A stretch of DNA of 64,000 nt from Wyeomyia smithii (lineage: Eukaryota > Arthropoda > Insecta > Diptera > Culicidae): contig NC_073694.1 in assembly GCF_029784165.1 (NCBI RefSeq), positions 25,120,506-25,184,505 on the forward strand. The letters are read 5' to 3'. The translations under genes and the position numbers were made by a program. Within the stretch, counting starts at the first letter, position 1, and every line of letters starts with the position of its first letter. This document shows positions 39,801-51,800 of the stretch, piece by piece. The notes beneath the pieces were generated by a model. The model saw only the letters and a program-made list of their open reading frames with translations. It was not told the DNA's origin and made no database searches.

Positions 39801-42800
39801 AGACGTAAGGGCGCGTGTCTGTTTTGTCAAGAATATTTCATGGATTTGTATCTGCTGGCAGAGCTGAAAACCATCAGTCTAAAGGTAGGTTTTTAGTTAT
39901 ACACTTGAAATAGAAAATTATGGTGAATTGCATGTTATGTTTTGCCTGGTCCGCAAGCTGGTCCACTGGTCTCTGAGTACTAGACGCAAGCTTGATCTTG
40001 GAGGAATTTTCTTTCCTTTTGGAATTTGATGAGAAATATGATAAAAAGTGCTTAGAAAGAGCAAGTTACGAAATTATTCTAAACAATACTTTTCTAAACT
40101 TACGTTTTTTTTTTGAGTTCAGAAAGAACGCTACTTAATCCAGAAATTCATTTTGCGTAAAGATGTTAGACATTTATTTTTTACTTTTAAGTTACAGGTT
40201 TTTTAAATTTTAAGTTCTCACTTCTCCAGATTTAGTACAGTCATAAGTAGCCGAAAGACGTCAGTTGATTTGTGAGTTCTACTCTGTTTGTAGTAGACGT
40301 GCTGTTTCCAATGTATTTTAAAAAAATTCAGAGTGAAGCTATTTTGGCAGCAGCGTATTTCAACTGCCGGGAATGGATATGCCAACAGTTTGTGAAAAAC
40401 CGGCTGTTTACAGCACATAATCTGTACAAACAAACCATCAACTGATAAGATTATTTGCTGTTGTAATATCAGCGTTCGATAATGATTTGAGATTTAATGG
40501 CACTCATTAAATCTAACAAAAAGAGTAAAACAATTCAAGCGTACTACCAGCTGCTCGCCCCAGGGTAAAAAGAACGAATTACACACACAGACTCAAGTAC
40601 AATAATAAATAGAAGGTTTCATAACTTCAATTAAAATGCGATTGCACTGTGATTCGTAGAGAAGATTTAAGTCACTTCATTGACACAAGAGCAATCACGT
40701 TTTCTCGATAACATTGAATTTTAAATCCCCACACACAACACAGGCTCTCCTCCAGCTGTCAATTGCAACAGTGCGATGCTGTCATAGATCAAATCGATTA
40801 CCAGCTTCACACATACTGTTTAATGCTCTTTCCGCAGTGCTGTACTCAGCACCATTATGGCCGAGTAGAGACGTAAAACTTTCCACTTGTATGACGTCAA
40901 CGGATTAACCTCCCAATGGGACTTCAGATTAATCCAAACAGACGTTTTTTTTTTGCACGATAAAAAGAAAACCTTGAATCAGTACACTGAAGCCCATAAT
41001 TTCCTCCGAAAAAGAATAAGTTAAACTTATACTTGAGACTACACCAGCATTGGATCTAAAATTAAATTCTATCGGCTTTCAGTGCGCTGTTGTAGTTTAC
41101 TTTTATAACCAATAAACGTTCGTTCGAGCTTGTTAGTGTCCGTTTAAGCAGTCCAAATTTTGCGCAAATATATTTCTCCGAAGGGGCATCTGGTATTTCT
41201 GCTCTCTACTAAGCGGCGAAATTATTACACGTCCCGAAAATAGATGGATCACGTGATAAGTACAATGTTGACGTTAATCACCCCCGTGGCAATAACAAAA
41301 AAAAAAAAAAAAAAAAAACACGCTGACGCGTTACAGAGGTACTGATTGTGGGCAAAATATAAGATAAACGAGTGATAATTGAAGGCGTTTACAGCAACTA
41401 CACTCAGTAATACCAGACGTGAGGTGGGAGCAGCTTTATAAAACGTTCCGAGAAATGGAAAGCGATTTTATCTAATTTACATATCAACAAGTTTTCAAAA
41501 TGTCGAACAATAATATAGAAAGTTTTCCATGTAATCATTGAAAAACATGATCCAAGATCCAACATAGGAAAGATCAATTGAAAAGTTCTAGATTATCTAT
41601 GAATCACTTATGTCTTCAAAAATGCATTCTCAGTTTGTTCTACATTTATTATCATTTAATACTATTCAATAACACCATATAAAAAAAAACTTAACTTAAT
41701 TCTAGATAGCACTGGTTGCAAGTTTTTGCGCTGGAACTTGCAAGCCGAAGTTACATATTTTTACCAATTCAAAACTTCTTGAGCATTGAAAATGTCTGAC
41801 AAAAAATAGTTATTGTACTGAAGTGCCACGAACATTCTGATAGCAAGAGGAACTGAAAGAGTAGACAGATAATTTTATCAGTTCCATTGAATTCAAAAAA
41901 AAACTTTGCCTTTGTTGGTAAATACCAGTGCGGTTTTCACTGATTATCGGACGATCTACAGGGGCCAGATACCTTAGACCAAATCTTCCACAAGTTTCGA
42001 GAACACAACTTGCAGACACATTATCTGTTTATTGACTTCAAAGTGACATATGGTTCAGTCAGACGCAACTAAATTTAGCAGATTATGCTCCTATGCTAAC
42101 ATGGATTCCCAACCATGCTGATAAAGATAATTTTGGTGCGTTTGTTACGTTAGATGAGCTGGAATAAAGGCACAGGCTCACGGGTGTGCAGAAAAGTGTC
42201 ATCACGAAGACATGCTTCTAGGCTTTGTTGACGACATATCGGTGTCATCGGTTTTAATTGTAGAGCTGCGGAAATTAAGCTCGGAATGGCCGAAAACCCC
42301 TTCTCAAAGCCAGAAATAGAAAATGAACCCAAATTAAGCTCAGAATGGCCGAAAAACCCTTCTTAAGGCCAGAAAAGGCCAAAATAGAAAATGATTCCAA
42401 ATTAGGCTCAGAATGACCGAAAAAACCCTTCTAAAGACCGGAAAAGCCGAAATAGAGAATGATCCCAAATTAAGCTCAGAATGGCCGAAAACCCCTTCTA
42501 GAGGCCAGAAAAGGCCAAAATAGAAAATGATCCTAAATCAAGCTCAGAATGGCCGAAAACCCCTTCTAAAGGCCAGAAAAAGCCGAGATAGAAAATGATC
42601 CCAAATTAAGCTCAGAATCGTCGAAAACCCCTTCTAAAGGCCAGAAAACGCCAAAATAGAAAATGATCCCAAATTAAGATCAGAATCCGTAAAAAACCCT
42701 TTTAAAGGCCATAAATGGCCGAAATAGAAAATGATCCCAAATTAAGCTCTGAATGGCCGAAAACCCCTTCTAAAGGCCAGAAAAGGCCAAAATTGGAAAT

Positions 42801-45800
42801 GATCCCAAATTAAGCTCAAAATCGTCTAAAAACCCTTCTAAAGGCCAAAATAGAAAATGAAAAATTAAGCTCAGAATCTTCGAAAACCCCTTCTAAAGGC
42901 CAGAAAAAGCCGAGATAGAAAATGATCCCAAATTAAGCTCAGAATGGCTGAAAATCCCTTCTAAAGGCCAAAATAGGAAATGATCCCAAATTAAGCTCAA
43001 AATCATCGAAAACCCCTTCTAAAGGCCAGAAAAGGCCAAAATAGAAAATGATCCCAAATTAAGCTGTGAATCGTCTGAAAACCCTTCTAAAGGCCAGAAA
43101 AGGCCAAAATAGAAAATGATCCCAAATTAAGCTCAGAATCGTCTAAAAACCCTTCTAAAAACCAGAAAAGGCCAAAATAGAAAATGATCCCAAATTTAGA
43201 TCAGAATCGTTAAAACACCCTTCTAAAAACCAGAAAAGGCCGAAATAAAAAATGATCCCAAATTAAGCTCTGAATGGCCAAAAACCCCTTCTAAAGGCCA
43301 GAACAGGCCAAAATTGGAAATGATCCCAAATTAAGCTCAGAATCGTCTTAAAACCCTTCTAAAGGCCAGAAAAGGCCAAAATAGAAAATGATCCCAAATT
43401 AAGATCAGAATCGTTAAAACACCCTTTTGAAGGCCAGAAAAGGCCGAAATAGAAAATGATCCCAAATTAAGCTCTGAATCGTCTAAAACCCCTTCTAAAA
43501 ACCAGAAAAGGCCAAAATAGAAAATGATCCCAAATTGAGATCAGAATCGTTAAAAAACCCATTTAAAGGCCAGAAAAGGCCGAAATAGAAAATGATCCCA
43601 AATTAAGCTCTGAATCGTCTAAAAACCCTTCTAAAAACCAGAAAAGGCCAAAATAGAAAATGATCCCAAATTGAGATCAGAATCGTTAAAAAACCCATTT
43701 AAAGGCCAGAAAAGGCCGAAATAAAAAATGATCCCAAATTAAGCTCTGAATGGCCAAAAACTCCTTCTAAAGGCCAGAAAAGGCCAAAATTGGCAATGAT
43801 CCCAAATTAAGCTCAGAATCGTCTTAAAACCCTTCTAAAGGCCAGAAAAGGCCAACATAGAAAATGATCCCAAATTAAGCTCTGAATGGCCGAAAACCCC
43901 TTCTAAAGGCCAGAAAAGGCCAAAATTGGAAATGATCCCAAATTAAGCTCAGAATCGTCTTAAAACCCTTCTAAAGGCCAGAAAAGGCCAAAATAGAAAA
44001 TGATTCCAAATTAAGATCAGAATCGTTAAAACACCCTTTTAAAGGCCAGAAAAGGCCGAAATAGAAAATGATCCCAAATTTAGCTCTGAATGGCCGAAAA
44101 CCCCTTCTAAAGGCCAGAAAAGGCCAAAATAGGAAATGATCCCAAATTGAGCTGAGAATCGTCTGAAAACCATTTCTAAAGTCCAGAAAAGGCCAAAATA
44201 GAAATTGATCCAAAATTAAGCTCAGAATCGTCGAAAACCCCTTCTAAAGGCCAGAAAAGGCCAAAATAGAAAATGATCCCAAATTAAGCTCAGAACGACC
44301 GAAAAACCCTTTTTAATGCCAGAAAAGGCCAAAATAGAAAAAGATCTCAAATTAAGCTTAGATTGGCCGAAAAACCCTGCTTAATGCCAGAAAAGGCCAA
44401 AATAAAAAATGATACCAAATTAAGCTCAGAAAGGCCGAAAACTTCTTCTAAAGGCCAGAAAAGGCCGAAATACAAAATGATCCCGAATTAAGCTCAGAAT
44501 CGTCGAAAACCCCTTCTAAAGTCCAGAAAAAGCCGAAATTGAAAATGATCCCAAGTTAAGCTCGGAATGGCCGAAAAAACTTTTCTAAAGGCCAGAAAAG
44601 GCCAAAATAGAAAATGATCCCAAATTAAGCTCAGAATGGCCGAAAAACCCTTCTGAAGGCCAAAATAGGGGCAAAAAATATATTAAATTTTTTTAAATCT
44701 AACAGTTAAAAAACAGTCACTTCACCTCAGTTACCATTAGCCATAAGCGATAACGCTTACCGTGCAACGCACGTGCTGTTTAAATAAATCAAATACACAT
44801 GCACACATGCAAAATTCTAGCTCAATCGTACGGCAGCCCTTTTTCTCAGAACCAGGTAGGGTTATACAATTCAATTGCCACAGACCGACCGACACCGACG
44901 GTCCATGATCTGAAATAGTGTATAGTAATCACCCGATTATATCAGTACCCGATTTTATCTGCCCCCGATTTTATCACATTTTTTCACCCGATTTTATCAT
45001 CATAAAACATTTCATTAAAAAAATGTCAGGGTGAACTGATTTTCTATTACGCTTCAATATTTAAGATATTTTTCATGATTCTGTGTATCATTCTGGATGT
45101 AGTTTACATTGAAAATTCAACCGATACATAATGTTACATTTTGCTGTTTTCGTGCGAATAATTGAATAGTGATACAAATGTTTATTATAACCGTATAATA
45201 TGTTCGGAGAAGTTTCAAAATATTTTAAAACGCATCTTTTGATGTAGAAAGCTGGGTGATCATCCCTCCTAAAAGTAAGATAGAATAGAATAGAAGATTT
45301 ACTTTTTCATTAGATAAAGAAAGACGCTTGGTGTCTTAGGCAAAGTATTAGGTGATCTCAAAACAAGAAACTTTACAGAAGACATCATGTTTCTATCTCT
45401 TACATATTGCAAGCAACATAAAGTTTTCTATGAGAAGGCATTAAAAATCGTTATTTACATTTTAAGATTTTTCTGGTTGCAATATGTGCGAGATATCAGC
45501 ATGCTGTCTTCGGCAAAGTTTAGTGTTGTGAGAACATCTAATATTTTGCTGATGGTACTGCGCTACAAAGAAGCAAGTAATTCATTTTACCAATTCAAAC
45601 AAAAACATGAACGAATAAAAAACTTAATTGTAATTTATCTGCAACTTTACATCGATTTTTTTGAATTTTTTATTTTTTGTGTTTGTTCAGAAAAGTTTTA
45701 GGCAACTAAATTTTCTATCTAAAAAAATGTTTTAAAAAAATAGTGATGATCGATTTTTTATAGTAACTTTTTGTTTTTGAAATTTTTTTTTTCAGTACAG

Positions 45801-48800
45801 GATCTTAAATTGAATTTTTTAAATATTTTTTTATAAAAGCTCAGACAGTTTTCTTAAATTCATCCCTTGACAACTTCTCTCTATCTTTTGTCATTATTCA
45901 GATATATCGATTTATAAAAAAAAACAACTGCAGCTTTTTTTCATATGTTTGTACAGATAAATTTTTCAAAAAAAAAAATAAAAGTCACTGATTTTACATA
46001 TTTAGTTATTGATTTAACATCTTCAATAAAAAAAATAAAATTTAAAAAATTTCCCGATTTTATCACTGTCTCTATTTTATCACGCCAAAAATCATCAGGG
46101 TGTGACATAATCGGGAAGTTTTTTTGCCGATATGTACTAGACACCCCGTTTTCCATGAGAAACATTTACCGCATTGCAGTGAAATAAGGGCATCCAGGCG
46201 GTCGTTGTTTTCTCCGCACGTATGGGGACTTTTGTTTTAAAAGTTCCAGGCAAAACCCTTTGCAATCGGACTTCTGGAGGTCGTGCCTTAAAGTGGTCAA
46301 AGTTTCTTTTCTTTGACCAATAAAAAGCGTGAAATTTTCGATATCAAAATTTTTATTTTTTGATGCCAAATGCTCTAGAAATGCACAAATCATCTGGTAT
46401 TTTTCAGAGATAATCGACTTTCTGAAGCTTCAAAAATGTTTGAGCTGAACATTTCCAGAAAGTCGATTATTGCCCAAGACGAAATTTTTGAGCCCTTCCA
46501 CTAAACAGAAGATCAAATTCTTCACAAACATTCCTGCAGAACTTTGATACAAAAAATTGAAAATCCTTCTGCTCTGGAACGCTACGATCGAATGAGCCGC
46601 CTGCTCGGCCTTGTAGCGCTAAAATCTGCGTCCGTTTTGTCGGATTGAGCTAGTTTCTAGTAAGAATCAACCGTCCTCTTGCTGCAGTAATCGGTTTTAA
46701 AATGAAGACCAAATTTCTGCATGCTAGTTTTTTTATACGTGACTACTGAGAGTTAAACTTTCGGTAGTTGTGTGTAAAAGTAAGCGAGTAAAACAACAAC
46801 GATTCGGTTGTAAAATCAAATCGATTGTATACTTTAGCTTCATCTGTACTAGGAAGGAACGCCTTTTTTCAGCTTTAATTCTCTTTAACCCAATGCCGCC
46901 ATTCGGCGGGCTGCAGTCGAAGTTTTGAAGAGCTTCAAAAAATACTTAAAAAGTGTTAAGAATGGTTCATAGTGATTTTACCGAAGCCCGTCTAGAAATT
47001 AACTTGGGCACTAGGGGGTTAATTGGTGGAAACATATGTTCAACGACTCTATATTTTTCAATGGTACAATAGTTGGCATCACAGAGCCGCAATTTTCCGC
47101 ATTCCGGTGGACGCATAGCTAGTTTTCCGATCGATTGCTATAAGAATGAAAGAAAACCGTTGGGAACATTCGCTTTAAGATTTTTAATTGAAAATATGGT
47201 AATTTCTATTCCATACAAATTACATTCTTGCTAATATTCCTTATAAATAATTAATATGGTATATGAAGCTTTCTAGTGCTCCTAATCACATGAACAAATT
47301 TGCAAAAAAAAATTCATTCGTTGACATCGTCATTATATTTTGTCAAAAAATCGGTTGTTTTTCTCTAAGAATCCAACTGTACAAGAATTTCTGATCGATT
47401 GATGCTAATAATTCGTGAGTCTGACGAGAAATGACTGAGCTATTAGCACTCGAAATCTAACGAACCTCTCTGTGAGGTCACATTTAAAGTGAAAATAAAA
47501 TTTTATGCGTTGCACTAACTACAAGGAAACGCAAGACGTATACAGCGAGGTCCAAAATTGAACTTTTTGATTATTTATTTATTGTTGCTCAAGCGATCAA
47601 TCTAATCCAAGCCAGTTGTGCTCGAGATCGCATCCTGTTATAGCAGTTTCGGTGATGGATTTGCTAATTTATCAAATTTACGACACGATTATATTACTAT
47701 CGATGAAGTAATCTTTCGCCCGTTATTGCAGCGAAGAAACTTCAACGCCAAGGTCACAATTATTGCCGCGCGAGAAATTTTTGCTCTTCTTTCCGACGAC
47801 GGCGGCGTTCAGACTGGTTGATTCGGCTGTGGTGACCTTCCGCAGGCGGCCAGCCCATCCGGTCGGTATCTTGGCCAAAAGTCGGAGCCTTTCTGGCTGG
47901 CTGGCTTGCGTGGTTTCGAAATGGTGTGTACATGTTATAAAGTAATAAATTTATATCAATACGACGGCGGCGGCGGTCGTCTTTGCTCTCTGGCAAGCTC
48001 CGCATGGAAGGAAGGAGGATTTCATTGGCATTGGCATTGGTTTTAAAAACAAATAACACGTGTGTGACGGTTGAAGAAGTTAGTGATCGAAAATGATGTA
48101 ACTCTGGTTTGGTTTTCAGCCTTTGATTTACGCCTGCCCAAGGTGTTGTGTTCATCGGACCGGTGACGGCGAGTCCGCACTGCGTGGCCTTAACCGGAGT
48201 GAAACCGACTCTAGACTCTTAATTGCAGCGTATTGTTTTGCTTTTGCGCTGATAAATACGAGCTATTTGAACAGATGATGTTATTTTTCCATACACTGAT
48301 TTTTATTTAAACTGAAATGTAAATGAAGATTTGTACTTATGAGATATTTTACTGTATTCTTTCTCAGGTCACAACAGTGGACATGCAGAAGCCTCCGCCG
48401 GATTTCCGTACCAACTTCGAAGCTACACCGCCGCCCATTCTGATCGATAACGGGCTCGCCATCCTGGAGAACGACAAAATCGAGCGACACATCATGAAGT
48501 CAGTGCCCGGTGGTTACAATCTGTTCGTGCAGGTTAGTGGCTATACTATCCGTGAATAGAATTTGAGTCTAATTTTTTTGTTTTGCGTTCGTTCTAGGAC
48601 AAAGAAGTGGCCACCCTGATCGAGAACCTGTACTCCAAGCTGAAGCTGATGCTGGTTAAGAAGGATGAAAACAAGAACAATGCACTGCTGGCGCACTTGC
48701 GAAAAATTAACGACCATCTGGCAGCGCGAGGCACCCGATTCCTAACCGGGGACACCATGTGCTGCTTCGACTGTGAACTGATGCCCCGGCTGCAGCACAT

Positions 48801-51800
48801 TCGGGTTGCCGGCAAGTACTTTGTCGACTTCGAGATACCAGTAAGTAGTCGAAATGCAAGGAATACAAGAGGGGGATGAAACAAGAATTTTGCTTTTAGA
48901 AACACCTGACGGCCCTGTGGCGATATATGTATCACATGTATCTGCTGGATGCCTTCTTGCAGTCCTGTCCGGCCGACCAGGACATCATCAATCACTACAA
49001 GCTGCAGCAGGTTAGTTAGAGTTTGGTTGTCACAGAATAACTGCCAGGAATTCAGGGGAAATAATTGGGGCAAGGATTGGGTCTTACGATTGAGTTTATT
49101 ATGATTTTTTGTTTTGATTCACTCAACTTTGTAAGTAACCACCGGGGAGGAGTGTTCTCGGAATTGACCCCACACTAACAATATCATCATATTTTTTTTC
49201 TCTTTATTTTTCCATTTCATTCTGTTTTCGCTACCCGCGCGTAATCATCCGAATTGCAAATCTCATCAAACTATGTGTGAACCGCCTTAAAATGTTATAG
49301 GCAAAGGGGGACACCAAGGTATGTCGTGTTCAATTTGGCCAGCAAACACCTCTTCTTCTGTGCGTTTGTGTGCGTGTAGATGTTTGTGTCGTCTTTCGCA
49401 AATCGCTATTCTCTCTTCTAAATCTGTTGTATTTTTTGTTTATTTCACCTTTCATTATAAGTAGAATACGGTGTTACACCATGGCTAGGACTATCAATGC
49501 TATCTTCCGCTTTCGACGATACAAAAATGATAGATAGATCACAAATCTTTCCGTAACAAGTGCCCTCCTGACCAAGCGTTGATTTACTTACTCACGCGCG
49601 CAAACACGACTCTGTGCATATCTCGTGGGAGCAAAATGTTTACTTAATTTTTTTCCTCGGTACGTTTCCTACTGTTTAGATTACAACGTTGCGTTAATTT
49701 TCGGCCGGTGAACGAATGTTGTTTGCTGTTGTCTTTAAATCTCGCTGCAAAAACAAACACCCACCGCCGGTAGCAGCGTCATCGCCGTGTTCGCTTTAAA
49801 AGCGACCACGGTGCGATGGTTTTTTTATATATGACCAGCTCTGATAAAGCTTCCAGAACTCTCTGTTGTTAGCTGCTGCGAAGTCTGTGAATTATGTCTT
49901 TGAATGCTGTAAAATTTGCAAATGATCATAGGGCAATCAACCTAATAAACGCCTATAATTGTAATCAGTTCTAAAGACAAGCAATAGTTGAAAATTGAAT
50001 GATCCCGAGTTAAGCCATTTGCAACGTTTTCAAACCACCATTTATATCTGAAATGAAGGCTGAAATACGTCGAACACGCGGCTTCTGTTTGAAGGTCAGA
50101 AAAAGCTAAAAAATTAAATGGTTTAGGGGTAATCTTACAATTCGGTAGGATCAGACTAAACTCCCCTGAGTTATGTGGAGAACGAAAAAAGTCGGCACAG
50201 AAAATGGCGTTGAACACTTGGAATTATGGATTATGTTTCGAGGATCAGAGGAGGCCGAAACAGGACATGTTTTTTAAATGAACTCAGAATTATAAATAAA
50301 GTTTCGGTAGGTCAGAATAAACCAAAAATCGTAATGATTCCAAGTTGAGCTCAGGATCTAAAAAATATTACTAAGCTATAATAATTGAAATCAATTCTAA
50401 AGGTAAAAAAGTATCCCAGGAACGGTAGAAAATGGTCCCAAACTATGTTCAAGATATGGCGAAATAATAAAAAAAAAAAAAAAAAAAAAAACAAAGAAAA
50501 ACTTGTTTCCTAACTAAGTTTAGGATCACACAAAAACATCTTACATTCACGACTATTCTCGAACTGAGCTCAGAATCATATTAAAACGTTTCTGGAGGGG
50601 AAGAAACTTCCAAACAAAACTTCAGCTCAAAATTACAAGAAAAAATAAGAATTAAAATTTTCCTTCTTAAATGTTCAGAAGCAATGAGGTTTTAGGCATA
50701 CGAAAAGAAAATTGAACTTGAAGAATACATTAAAGTCGCTTTTTACGCGGGGGATACGTGCCGCGTAAAAAAACTGCGTAAATTCTGGAATCCGCGTAAA
50801 ACCGCGTAAATTCCGGAATCCGCGTAAAAAAACCACGTAAATTCCGGAATCCGTGTAAAAAAAACGCGTAAATTCTGCAATCCGAGTAAAGAGGAACCGA
50901 AATCCGCGCAAAAAAAAATATCGCGTAAATTCCGGAATACGCGTAAAAAAAACGCGTAAATTCCGGAATCCTCGTAAAAAAACCGCGTAAATTCCGAAAT
51001 CCGCGTAAAAAGAAACCCGCGTAAAAACCGCCTAAAAAGCGACCTTAGTGTATACACTGGGGTATTTTTTTACCCGGTTAATTTTTATGCGGTTTTTTAT
51101 ACGCGGTTTTTTTTACGCGATTTTTTTACAATAACGCGGATTTTTTTATGCGATTTTTGGAAATAACGCGGATTATTTTTACGCGATTTTGAAGATTATT
51201 TTTAGCGGTGTTAAATATGTTTAGTATATGTATATTTAATTAAGTAAAAAATCAATCTTATGGTTCATGACAGTAAGATTTTCAGCTTTATTAATCTAAT
51301 AATGCATATGTTTAATCTATTTGCTGTTATTATCAAATATTTGGCATTTCTTTTGATTCGGGAAAAAGTAACAAAAATACATTAAACATTGTATAACGAT
51401 ACGAGTCAGGGTTGCTGCGATTAACTTCTGATTAAGGAACGAAAGCTTAAAAATATGGAAAAAACATTATAAAAAGTTATTGTCATGTTCTTCAATGAAT
51501 TTTCATTTTAGAAGCACTATAAACTCGTTTTGTTTGTTTTGTTACCATTTTTATATCATTTTTCAAGTTTATATTTACTTACGTGCCATTATTTTTAATC
51601 GAGTCTTTTTATTAAATGAAGTTTTTTTCAACGCGATTTTTTAAAATAACGCGGTTTTTTTATACGCGGATTTTTTCAACGCGGTTCCTATATATATTTT
51701 GTTGCGTAACAGAGAGCTCCATCAATCAAGTTTTACTGTCTGTCAACACGAAATGATATTCATGTTTCATTCATTCGTACTTCATACGGAATTAAATCTT

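Noticed and set aside
43971..44213. 80-codon reverse ORF with repeated FLFWPFL motif
   Set aside because: It is the 68-bp satellite read in one frame; insertion and deletion variants break it.
46166..46393. 75-codon reverse ORF with basic KSPYVRRKQRPPGCP stretch
   Set aside because: Looks protein-like in part, but no family recognised and no supporting splice sites or start context.
50675..51057. Phe/Arg-rich reverse ORFs
   Set aside because: Products of the CGCGTAAA/TTCCGGAA repeat, not proteins.
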